From positions 62,001 to 126,000 of the forward strand of contig JAMPIV010019835.1 of the NCBI GenBank assembly GCA_024509875.1: a DNA stretch of 64,000 nt, given 5' to 3'. Below are positions 42,620-51,719 of the stretch, piece by piece. Every line of letters starts with the position of its first letter. Position 1 is the first letter of the stretch. This stretch comes from Oreohelix idahoensis (Eukaryota > Mollusca > Gastropoda > Stylommatophora > Oreohelicidae). The notes under the pieces were generated by a model. It was not told the origin of the DNA. It searched no databases and saw nothing but the letters and a program-made list of their open reading frames with translations. A program made the translations under genes and the position numbers.

Positions 42620-43970
42620 ATTGTATTGGACTCCAAATCTATGCATTGGAAGGTCCAAAATGTAGTTATTGTATTGGACTCCAAATCTATGCATTGGAAG
42701 GTCCAAAATGTAGTTATTGTATTGGACTCCAAATCTATGCCTTGGAAGGTCCAAAATGTAGTTATTGTATTGGACTCCAAATCTATGCCTTGGAAGGTCC
42801 AAAATGTAGTTATTGTATTGGACTCCAAATCTATGCCTTAGAAGGTCCAAAATGTAGTTATTGTATTGGACTCCAAATCTATGCATTGGAAGGTCCAAAA
42901 TGTAGTTATTGTATTGGACTCCAAATCTATGCCTTGGAAGGTCCAAAATGTAGTTATTGTATTGGACTCCAAATCTATGCCTTAGAAGGTCCAAAATGTA
43001 GTTATTGTATTGATCTCCAAATCTATGCCTTGGAAGGTCCAAAAGTAGTTATTGTATTGGACTCCAAATCTATGCCTTGGATGGTCCAAAATGTAGTTAT
43101 TGTATTGGACTCCAAATCTATGCCTTGGATGGTCCAAAATGTAGTTATTGTATTGGACTCCAAATCTATGCCTTGGATGGTCCAAAATGTAGTTATTGTA
43201 TTGGACTCCAAATCTATGCTTTGGATGGTCCAAAATGTAGTTATTGTATTGGACTCCAAATCTATGTCTTGGATGGTCCAAAATGTAGTTATTGTATTGG
43301 ACTCCAAATCTATGCCTTGGATGGTCCAAAATGTAGTTATTGTATTGGACTCCCAATCTATGCCTTGGATGGTCCAAAATGTAGTTATTGTATTGGGCTC
43401 CAAATCTATGCCTTGGATGGTCCAAAATGTAGTTATTGTATTGGACTCCAAATATATGCCTTGGATGGTCCAAAATGTAGTTATTGTATTGGACTCCATA
43501 TCTATGTCTTGGATGGTCCAAAATGTAGTTATTGTATTGGACTCCAAATCTATGCCTTGGATGGTCCAAAATGTAGTTATTGTATTGGACTCCAAATCTA
43601 CGCCTTGGATGGTCCAAAATGTAGTTATTGTATTGGACTCCAAATCTATGCCTTGGATGGTCCAAAATGTAGTTATTGTATTGGACTCCAAATCTATGCC
43701 TTGGATGGTCCAAAATGTAGTTATTGTATTGGACTCCAAATCTATGCCTTGGATGGTCCAAAATGTAGTTATTGTATTGGACTCCAAATCTATGCATTGG
43801 AAGGTCCAAAATGTAGTTATTGTATTGGACTCCAAATCTATGCATTGGACGGTCCAAAATGTAGTTATTGTATTGGACTCCCAATCTATGCCTTAGTCTC
43901 AAATGTAGTTACTGTATTGAACTCCAGATCTATGCATTGGAAGGTCCAAAATGTAGTTATTGTATTGGAC
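42620..43970. repeat. 48-bp minisatellite, array 2 right part
   Basis: About 28 units. The first 8-9 are mostly the 'ggaaggtcc' variant, the next 15 or so the 'ggatggtcc' variant, then 'ggaaggtcc' returns. The same irregular units as in array 1 close it. Long open frames on both strands (up to 416 codons) are artefacts. Confidence 0.95.
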
Positions 43971-44426
43971 ACAATGGTTTGCCAACGTGCTTTTAGTTAC
44001 CCGCATTGAATCCAGCTACCATTCGGGTCACAAGGTCAAATTCTTACCTGCGTTTGGGAATTCCAGTCCCAGTGCTCTAGACATTTGATATGGGATAATT
44101 AAACCGTCGCTGCAAATTTATTGTTGTTAACTCCAGTTTTTAAGTAGCGTTTAGTCATAGTTGGTATGTTATTACTAGTTGCTGTTTAAAAACGAACATT
44201 GTAGTGTAATTACAATAGAAGATATGAGAGCCTGAAAAAGTGCAAAAAGTAATTTTTTTCAAGTTTTAATGTCATCATTGTTACACAATGACATTAACAG
44301 TATACAAAAACTGTACTCAATTCATACATTAATATAAAATAGACATGTTATAGAAAATGGACATAGCTGAAAATTTTTTGCAGCATGCTTCAAATAGGAG
44401 TTATCAAAAGATGAATTGACAAGTAA
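43971..44426. repeat. Unit 2 tail
   Basis: Collinear with 29410-29866 of unit 1 ('tggtttgccaacgtgctttt' to 'gaattgacaagtaa') with a few substitutions and small indels. No genes. Confidence 0.8.
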
Positions 44427-44619
44427 CACTGGCTAACAAAAAAAATTTTTTTTTTTCTTTCTCTAACATTTCTATGTTTTTCTGGTCAATTTTAATGCGC
44501 TGTTTTTAAATCTGCAAACCGTTTTTCTTGATCAGGTCGGGATCTCGAGAAATACGCAATTGAAGTTTTTTAACAACGCATACAGTATTATAACATCATT
44601 CGTACAAGAAGTATAACAG

Positions 44620-46420
44620 TTATGTAGGCTTGAATTTCTTTGCAGTCGACTTTCGTCGGTGAATGGCATGTGGTACATCGCGATGAAACATCCAACAATA
44701 ATCGGCAAGCATGGTCACACTCCACCGTCCTTGATAACGTGACTCCATTACAGCGATATCTTGATGGAATCGTACTCCATGTTCATCGCTGACTTCGCCA
44801 AGGTTGTCAGGGAAAAAGTCAAGATGCGAATCGAGCAAATGGATTTTGAGGGACATGTTACAGCCCATAATTCTGTATGCATCTATGCACTGCTTAACAA
44901 TATGCACATAGTCGACAGATTTGTGATTTCCCAGAAAGTTATCGACGATCGATTTGAATGCCATCCATGCGCGAAGTTCACTACCATGTAACAAGTTCTC
45001 GAATTGTTTGTCTGCAATAACTTTCCTAATCTGAGGTCCTACAAAGATACCTTCCTTTATCTTTGCAGCGCTAACTTGCGGAAACTTTTCTCGAAGATAA
45101 GTGAAAGCTTTGCTCATTTTGTCTAACGCTTTTATGAAATTCTTCATGAGCCCCAACTTTATATGTAATGGTGGTAAAATGATGCTGTCTTTGTTAACTA
45201 ATGGCTCGTGTATTACATTTTTATGCCCGAGCTGCATATGATCCCTGATAGGCCACACCTTTCTTGCATAATGTTCCTGTCTGTTGCGGCTGTCCCATTC
45301 ACATAGGAAGCAACAAAATTTAGTATACCCAGTCTGCATGCCCGTGAGAATTGCAATGACCTCTAGGTCTCCACAAATCCGCCATTGGTAGTCATTGTAC
45401 TTTATTTTTGCCAAAATTATAGCCATATTGTCATAAGTTTCTTTCATATGAACATAGTAGGCGACTGAAATTGATGAAAATAAATTTCCGTTATGCAATA
45501 ACACGGCTTTTAGACTAGTCTTGGAAGAGTTGATGAAAAGTCGCCATTCATTGACTATGTGCTCGTGACCGAGATGCACCATTAGACCGTTTACATTTTT
45601 GCAATAGCAAATGTCATCATCCATCTCAAAGTATTGAACAAGTTCTCTGTGTCTATGACGAAATTTAGATATCGAAGTATTGGGCGCTAAAAGATTCCAT
45701 TCTTTGAGTCGCGAACCGAGTAATTCCGCTTGTCCTTTGGTAAGAGCGAGATCACGTATTAGATCTGAAAGGTTAATTAAGTGAACACCATCATTCACCG
45801 GTATATAATCCGAGTCAGAATTAGTTTCTAAAGCAGGTAAACTATCACTTTCTGATGGTTCATTCACGTCCAACGGATATTGTTCTGGTGGAACTTTTTT
45901 TTCTTTTCGTAAAACTTTTGCCTCGTATTGGCGAGGCGCGTCCCGTTCAACCTAGTCGGTTATATTAGGGCGCATGTCCAAATATAAAAGACCCTTAGGT
46001 CTAAGGATATTATTACTCTGGGATCGGACACGTGATTGGATCACGAGGCACTGGTTTCGAAACCGATTCAATATTTGGATAAACCACAGACTTTTTAGTT
46101 TTAAAAGTGAAACCATGGATATTTGTCAAGCAGAAATAACAATCAGTAGCGTGATTTGTCTTGTTCATGCCATATTACTGGCACTCCAAAAGGCATCGAC
46201 TTATGCTTCGGCGATTTTCGTAACCAACCTGCCAATGTATTTGCACAAAGTCGAACAAACTGCATTTGGCTTCCAAGATTTATTTGCATCATCAACTTTC
46301 GAATCGAAATAAAGTTCATATGCTTTCTTTAGTAATGGTGTAAAGTTTTTTCTGGTGAACACGATCGGTAAAATATCCGCACACGTAACAGAACAGATCA
46401 GCCGAATTTCTACAACTTCT
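44620..46420 (-). pseudogene. Probable transposase of the CACTG element, N-terminal part broken
   Basis: A 417-codon intact C-terminal frame (45873-44620) has EWRLFINSSKTSLKAVLLHN, VHMKETYDNMAIILAKIKY, WRICGDLEVIAILTG, the cysteine pair FCCFLCEWDSRN, ILPPLHIKLGLMKNF and a final RWSVTMLADYCWMFHRDVPH. Upstream, the N-terminus continues in shifted frames (FCYVCGYFTD near 46400; KNFTPLLKKAYELYFDSKVD; MPFGVPVIWHEQDKSRY; DCYFCLTNIHGFTF; VVYPNIESVSKPVPRDP) with at least three frame changes and a repeat Y insertion. I know this family only as 'uncharacterized protein' in many invertebrate genomes. Two N-terminal Cys pairs suggest zinc binding. An acidic catalytic triad is not obvious. Calling it a transposase is an inference from the element around it. 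Confidence 0.7.
45925..46015 (+). repeat. Repeat Y inserted in the transposase gene
   Basis: A close match to 4276-4366 ('ttggcgaggc', 'cccgttcaacctagtc', 'gacccttaggtct'). It separates two parts of the transposase coding homology. Confidence 0.65.
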
Positions 46421-46766
46421 AGAAGCCATATTTCGCTCAGAATTATTTCAAAATACAGTAACTATTGGAAAAATAGCGTAACATATGTCATGCATCTTTT
46501 AGCAGTATAAAAAGTGGAATTATTTTGCATTTTATTAATTTTTAATAAGTTATATAGTAAAAATGAAACGGAGCACATAACGGTTTCCCAAAAATATATG
46601 TATTCACAAATATCTTAAAAACCTGATGTGATAGAGATAAACGGATTTGAAATCAGCGCAAGAAACTGACCTAAGAACACTTATTCTTATATAAGAAAGA
46701 AAAATGTTGTTTGTCAGTGTAATTAATCTCGGTTAAATTTCTATTACTTGTACTATACAGAGTGTG

Positions 46767-46896
46767 AAAGCATACATTGATACTGAGAGTTTTTAAAAAG
46801 TAACACTGTTGATGCTGTGCATTGTAAATAAAAATGTGGAAATATTGTGTTAAAACAATATAATGATTTAATTTATTATATGAATACGCACACAGT
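46767..46896. repeat. Tandem unit 3, truncated remnant
   Basis: 'aaagcatacattgatactg' through 'tatgaatacgcacacagt' matches the first 130 bases of units 1 and 2. It then jumps to 'ttgcattggaaagtccaaaatgg', a scrap of the 48-bp minisatellite unit, so an internal deletion is likely. Confidence 0.8.
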
Positions 46897-46919
46897 CTTT
46901 GCATTGGAAAGTCCAAAAT

Positions 46920-47210
46920 GGATGGCTCGGTCATAAATGGAGAGCATACATAGGGTCTCAAAACTTTAGGATTTGGTGTGTATCTACTATCCTGGTTATG
47001 CATGGATACACATCAGTGAGAGAGCTGATAGACTAGCCTTGAGAGCACCTATAGTGGGGACACTGGATGTGGGTAAGGGAGAGATACCAATGATAATGAT
47101 TGATCGCCTTTTAGACACTGCATTAGATAAATCAACCCAGCTCAGACTGCTTAGAATTTGGCATCAAACATAAAACTAGTGGGTATGGATGTATGTTAGG
47201 ATGGGTTGAC
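46920..47210 (+). mobile_element. LINE RNase H fragment
   Basis: The plus strand reads SERADRLALRAPIVGTLDVG KGEIPM..., which fits the end of the RNase H domain (the usual GNERAD-x-LA motif) of an I-group LINE. It is 60-odd codons without a start and is not related to family E at this length. Bases 47211-47527 hold only the acceptor tract of the next exon. Confidence 0.6.
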
Positions 47211-47527
47211 ATGTATACAACCAGTGGGCCGTAGGACCAATCAGCTTTTATACACTTTGACATTTGCCAAGGGAGGCTGAGCAGCTGTGGGTTTGCCCTG
47301 AGTACAGTGATGTCAGTTATGAGCAATAATAACAGTAAGTACCATTTTATGACAGAATAAGCTCTTTTCATTGATTTGGTTGCCCATGACAATGTGTTCT
47401 TTCAAAAATTGTTTTTCAATATTGTCTCAAATATTCCATACTAAATGGATTATTTTATAATAGAGCTCTTTCGTGTTGCCTTGTTCTTCATTTCTGTACC
47501 ATTTTCTGTATTAAATAAAAAAAACAG

Positions 47528-47683
47528 ACACAAGGGGGTGAACTTTGAACTGGACAAACAGTCCTCTATGCCTTGGATTCCACCTGGGAGGAGAGCTTAT
47601 CGTTCAAGGTCACTGAGCTCGGAACCTAAGTCACGCTCAAGGTCGCCATTCTACTTACGTGATATGGACACTGAAGATGTGGG
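47528..47683 (+). CDS. KIAA0753: Moonraker/KIAA0753 homologue exon with the PWIPPG motif
   Basis: The acceptor is 'ttaaataaaaaaaacag' and the donor is 'gtggg|gtatgt'. The first base completes Arg from 24471, 51 codons follow and two bases are left. It reads HKGVNFELDKQSSMPWIPPG then RRAYRSRSLSSEPKSRSRSP. A PWIPP motif followed by a Ser-rich tract is present in my memory of human KIAA0753 (KAPWIPPNPTSPPASP), downstream of the same linker. The Arg-Ser repeats resemble an SR stretch and are probably disordered and phosphorylated. The acceptor's pyrimidine tract is poor (A-rich), which is unusual for the end of a 23-kb intron. Confidence 0.85.
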
Positions 47684-48324
47684 GTATGTTTGATGACATG
47701 TTTACAGGCCCTTGAACAAGCTGGCAGACAAATTAAAATTGAACTATGGTTCAAAAATTAGGATGAGTTTATTTGAGTGTGCCGTATGGTCAAGAAACTA
47801 TTTGCCTAACACCAAATTCCCAATATGCCTCAATGGGCGTGTAACAGGATCCTTTCCCTTTATCCTTTTATCTGAGTTGGTCATTTTACTAATTTTGTGT
47901 CAAGGCTGTTCAGTTAGTCATTGGCCTTTTGTTGCAGCAGAAAATGGACAGTCACTGCCGTGTACAAAGTACTGCCACTTGTTCTGTAGGAAAATGATAG
48001 AAATGTCTACTGCTGTTATTATCTATATTTTCTTTTCCTTCATATGTTATCTATTTTTATATGATCTAGGTCTCACAGTTTCCATTTTCCCTCCCCCCTT
48101 TTTCTATTTTGTGTGTGTGGGAGTCCTTTTATTTCCAGGTTTTCTTTTTTGGTTTTTTTTTTGGGGGGGGGGGTGTTAAAATTGTTTCAAGGATTTCCAT
48201 TAATTGTTTCTTTATGGTTTTAATTAACATTCTTAATGTGTACGGTTCTTTTAGTGTAATCTGTCTGGCAATTTGTGCTACCCTAAAACAAAACATATTT
48301 ATTTAAGACCAGGATTTCAGTTTT
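47684..48324. other. Intron sequence with a SINE 2 scrap
   Basis: 47800-47865 matches the SINE 2 segment 'cccaatatgcctcaatggg'. The open frame over 47712-48179 is mostly hydrophobic and has no recognised homology. A T/G-run lies at 48150-48175. Confidence 0.45.
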
Positions 48325-48425
48325 ATCATTAGCTCCAGGGGTCTGTGAGGAGACAGAGAAAGAATAAGACAAATCCTTCCTCAGGCATCTCTTAAGAGGT
48401 GAATAATATGACATCATGCATGACT
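48325..48425 (+). repeat. Repeat X end fragment
   Basis: 'ctccaggggtctgtgaggagac' and 'cctcaggcatctctt' match the end region seen at 8440-8520. Confidence 0.5.
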
Positions 48426-48439
48426 CTGGCAGCCTGATC

Positions 48440-49222
48440 ATACTTACTTACTTACTTACTTAGTTGTTCTTCTTCTACCGTGAGGTGTAGAGGTTTGGAA
48501 GAGAGAGTGCCATACTATCCTATTGGCTGTCTTCCTCCTGGCCTGGGGGTTGGAGTGGCTGAGAGGTATAGCATCCGCCTCAAATTCTAGAGGTACCAGG
48601 TTCGATTCCCAGTTGAGGGAATATAATTTATGGAAGTTTCTCAGAACCAGTGGTCCTAATGATGTCATGCTCCCCCCTGGTCTCATGGGTAGTGAGATCG
48701 GATGCCTAGCCTTCTCGGATAAGGGCGAAAGAAAATAGGAGGTCCCGTGTGCAAGTTGCGCATGTTAAAAATCCCACAGCAGTTTTGGAAATCGTAAAGA
48801 GTAGGCTGTAAGGCTGCTGCCCAGGCAAAATTTAAAAATTAGAAACCTACCCACCACAAAAATATTTACAGAATGTGATTCCTATATACACACATTAGGA
48901 TTCTCGCCAGTGCTATTGAGTTCATGCACTGTGCTGAGATGTTCCTTGTGTGATCTAAGGCAGGATATTGGAGCACTGATGGAGTTGTCCATGTGCAGTG
49001 ACGATGGTCCTTAAAACCAAACCAAACCTCCTGGCCTGGTTCCACTCTAGTCCTCAGTCCATCAAAGACTGTCTAAAGTTGTCCTCCCAGCGGACTCTGC
49101 ATCATCCTGGAGGTCTGGAACCATGGCTCTTAGTTTCCAATGCCTGTCGTGGTAGCCGATCTTTTCCCATTCTGCAGACATGGCCAAACCACCTTAGTTG
49201 GGACTGTTCTACTTGGGTTTGA
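48440..49222 (-). mobile_element. LINE family D 3' part, split by SINE 3
   Basis: An antisense LINE D end with 'cttacttacttacttact' (tail), 'gtgaggtgtagaggtttgg', then after the SINE 'cctggttccactctag', 'gttgtcctcccagcggact'. It matches 58445-58890. Confidence 0.75.
48546..49026 (+). mobile_element. SINE 3, full length, with 12-bp target duplication
   Basis: The tRNA-like head 'ggttggagtggctgagaggt' has B box 'caggttcgattccc', a body with 'gatcggatgcctagccttc' and 'ggtcccgtgtgcaagttgc', and an AACCAAACCAAA-type tail. It is flanked by CCTCCTGGCCTG at 48534-48545 and again at 49027-49038, a clean duplication within LINE D. Confidence 0.9.
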
Positions 49223-49224
49223 AG

Positions 49225-49365
49225 GGGTTGGGTTTTTAGTAGCCTCATCATGCAAAACTAATTGCAATGGAAACCAGTACTGCCAGATCACATAAATGCT
49301 TCATTGTGGGCCTCTTGCAGTGTGGCCAGCTGCCGGAGTGGCTCTATGCTGTGTAAAAAGGGAAA
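49225..49365 (+). repeat. Repeat X relic
   Basis: 'agcctcatcatgcaaaact' and 'ggccagctgccggagtggctctatgctg' belong to the repeat X body in plus orientation. Confidence 0.5.
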
Positions 49366-49435
49366 TGATGATTTTGATAATGTACTGTATATATTTCATA
49401 ATAAACTGGTAACATTGTGATGTTTTGTTTTTCAG

Positions 49436-49466
49436 GTACATCTTTCCTGACAAGCATTCATTAAGG
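49436..49466 (+). CDS. KIAA0753: Moonraker/KIAA0753 homologue microexon (31 bp)
   Basis: The acceptor is 'gttttgtttttcag' and the donor is 'aagg|gtatgt'. The first g completes the Gly left by 47683, then ten codons YIFPDKHSLR bring the frame to phase 0. It is tiny but has near-consensus sites on both sides and joins both neighbours without a shift. The supporting evidence is splice context and phase, since ten residues are too few for homology. Confidence 0.7.
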
Positions 49467-49514
49467 GTATGTATATATGTTTTTTTATATATGTCCACTC
49501 TCAAGTTACATTTT

Positions 49515-50770
49515 TTGGCCAAATACCATCTTCAACCTGCTTAAACGGTGCAGTCAAAAAGGCAGGCAGACGCTGGAACTGGCTTGGCCATGTCCTTAGA
49601 AGGGACCTTGACACCATCACCAGAACTGCTATTCTATGGACCCCAGAAGAATGGTGAAAGAGAGGCAGACCAAAGACAACCTGGTGGAGAACAGTGGAGG
49701 CTGAGATTTAACCTTTAGCACACTGCATTCTTTTCCCAAAACTATGCTCCTGCCGCTGCATTCTTTTTCACAACCCCCCATTTTTATAGTGGGTGACTTG
49801 TAAATTCTATAGTTTTTGTGTTTCTTGGTCAATTGCTATCATTTTTGGAATTTGTATAAATAAACGAATGATGAATCTGATTATATAAAATTTGTTTGTG
49901 TTCATGTTAGATGTGACAGGAAGAGAGGAAAGGAAAGATGAAAAAAACGAGAAAAACATTTTAAAAAATAAAAAAAATTTTTTTTTTTAATTTTAAAATT
50001 AAAAAAAAAAAAAAAAAATAACCAACACACGAAGAGTCCATATCCCTTGCATCTCAATGAAAGTCATTTGACCAATAGACCAATACAAATCAAATGACGA
50101 TCTTTTCGTTACACCCATCATCAGTAGCAAAGGAATAAATGCTCTCGTCAGCCGTGATATTCGACCGTAACCCTAAACCTTTCCGACACACTAAATCCTT
50201 ACCCCTAAGAAAATACATACCAGGAAAGCCATTCTACTTTCGTTTCCATCTCAGCCATCAAACATATTCTGAGAACCGAAATCAGCGCTTATAAAGACAA
50301 AAATTTCATCCTTACCTCATGGCGTCAGAATCCAATAAAATTAGAGCGAAAATGGCCGCGTGTTCGATGCCGATTCATTTCGATTGAAAAAATTCACAGA
50401 AAATAAACGCCAATACATCCATTACTAAAAAAAATCGGAAATGAAAGCAAACTCTCTTCCAAAGAAGTTTAAAACTTAACATCCGGCTGTGATATCACGT
50501 GTACACACATGCTAATGCTAGAAAACGAAAATATCCGCAGTCGACATATGTCAACAACAGCGGTTAGAGCATAGGTTACCTTCGTCGACATATGTCGACG
50601 GCAGCGTGCTAAAGGTTAAAGCATGAGCCAGAGTTGGGGTATGGCACGAAAGGATGGCCGCCGACCGAGCAAAATGGGGACAGTTTGTTGCTGCCCTACA
50701 AGATGCCACTAGGCGTGATGGCCACTGACTGCTTTGTCGGTAAGGGCTAAGGATCCAAGGAGAAGAAGAA
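49515..50770 (+). mobile_element. LINE family A 3' end, split by a piggyBac-like MITE
   Basis: 'ttggccaaataccatcttc' and 'ggcttggccatgtccttaga' precede the MITE, and 'agccagagttggggtatggc' to 'aaggatccaaggagaagaag' follow it. Joined, the spacing equals that of intact LINE A copies. Confidence 0.75.
49712..50615. mobile_element. piggyBac-like MITE flanked by TTAA
   Basis: 904 bp with ends CCTTTAGCACACTGC / GCAGCGTGCTAAAGG and TTAA on both sides (49708-49711, 50616-50619). Near the right end TCGACATATGTCGAC-type palindromes occur twice. No transposase frame is present. TTAA duplication and CCY-type ends are diagnostic of piggyBac mobilisation. Confidence 0.85.
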
Positions 50771-50921
50771 GACTCTCAAATCATTACACAAAGCAGACTA
50801 AGCTATAAATAGCTGGCTGTTGCTAGTTTGGCTGACGTATAAGTACATTGATTTATTATGAACATTGTAACTGACATATAAGTGTAATGATTTTATTATA
50901 CTTTTGGTGTTATATTTGCAG

Positions 50922-50989
50922 CTGAAGAAAGCTGATGGTAATGTCCCCACCTATGGATTCCATTCTCTTCCGACTGAGAAAAAATTAAG
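50922..50989 (+). CDS. KIAA0753: Moonraker/KIAA0753 homologue exon (68 bp)
   Basis: The acceptor is 'gttatatttgcag' and the donor is 'attaag|gttggt'. Twenty-two codons from phase 0 (LKKADGNVPTYGFHSLPTEK, KL) leave 'ag', completed by 'a' at 54755. It is a short exon with no recognisable domain of its own. Its place is supported by phase at both sides. Confidence 0.75.
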
Positions 50990-51094
50990 GTTGGTACATA
51001 TTAGAACAGCGTCATCACCAGATAGGGAGGTATAGAAGAAAATGTTCCTGCAATATAATGATTAAAAAAGAGAAGGATAAAATAACCGTCACAA

Positions 51095-51335
51095 CAGTAG
51101 GTATCGCTCATAGCAAGTACTGCTGTAGAGGAGTGAAGTGTTAAAGACTTCATTATACTAGTTTCAGCTTTATGAGGTGGGGTTTGCTGCCTTTGCATTC
51201 CCCAACTCAAGAGGAGAGTTAGGTACCCATTTACAGCTGGGTAAACTGGAGCTGATGCTACCAGGTTTTGAATCCAGAACCTGGTAAATTTGCTGCAAGA
51301 GACAAGCGCTGGAACTACTGCACAGCGGGAAGCCG
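51095..51335 (-). mobile_element. SINE 1 copy
   Basis: The SINE 1 body lies in antisense ('gtgaagtgttaaagacttc', 'acccatttacagctggg', 'ttttgaatccagaacctgg') ending with the tRNA-like head near 51320. Confidence 0.75.
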
Positions 51336-51374
51336 ATAGCATAGCTGCATTTTGAGACGCTGGCTTTACAAATA

Positions 51375-51640
51375 TGTTTTTTCAGCGATCTTTACAATCC
51401 TTTTTCCTGATCATTCCAGGGAGGCCGTGAAGTGCAGTAAGAAGGTGAAGATTGCGTACTTGAGTCGAGTGTGTAGCATTTGCTGCTGTGAACCCATCTT
51501 GTTGTAGGATGTCTGTGATGTTGTCTATCCATCTGTTTCTTGGTCTTCCCCTGTGCCCTCAAACCAGGTCTTCTACTGTTATAGACGTGTAGTGGTAGTT
51601 TATCAGTCTCCATGAGATAACCGAACCTTCTTAATTTTCT
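51375..51640 (-). mobile_element. LINE fragment, family G
   Basis: Minus-strand frames contain 'DKLPLHVYNSRRPG' and 'KQMDRQHHRHPTTRWVHSSK' type text, resembling the C-terminal ends of RTE/CR1-like LINE proteins. It is seen once and its family is uncertain. Confidence 0.45.
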
Positions 51641-51719
51641 GTCTCGCTACATACTTGATGAAAAAAAAAAAACCCACATGATTAATCTAAATCAGTGGTT
51701 CTCAAATGAGAGAAATGTG

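Larger units (their letters stand above)
44427..46719 (-). mobile_element. CACTG-ended DNA transposon carrying an uncharacterised protein family
   Basis: The ends are CACTGGCTAACAA... and, on the other strand, CACTGACAAACAA..., both followed by a T-run and CTTTCT. The flanks carry TAA on both sides (44424-44426, 46720-46722). The empty site is present in unit 1 (29861-29880, 'gacaagtaattaatcttg') with TAA once. The 2,293-bp segment is therefore a mobile insertion with a 3-bp target duplication. CACT(A/G) ends with 3-bp duplications fit the EnSpm/CACTA part of the CMC superfamily. A TAA duplication would also fit PIF/Harbinger. The minus strand encodes the protein described next. Confidence 0.85.
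29911..46766. repeat. Tandem unit 2, interrupted by three transposable elements
   Basis: It starts 'aaagcatacattgatactg' like unit 1. Removing the mariner (30606-31928), the LTR element (33290-42619) and the CACTG element (44427-46719) with one target copy each leaves about 3.9 kb collinear with unit 1 and differing mainly in minisatellite copy number. It has 29 extra bases at about 30086-30114 ('cagtttataatatctgcc...'). Confidence 0.85.

Noticed and set aside
46020..46080. tRNA-like B box 'ggtttcgaaacc' suggesting a SINE
   Set aside because: In the minus strand this text reads as part of the transposase (SVSKPVPRDP), so the match to a B box is chance.
47712..48179. 155-codon hydrophobic frame as an exon or membrane protein
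   Set aside because: It overlaps a SINE 2 scrap and T-rich runs, has no homology and no proper splice borders. The exon before it ends at a good donor (47684).
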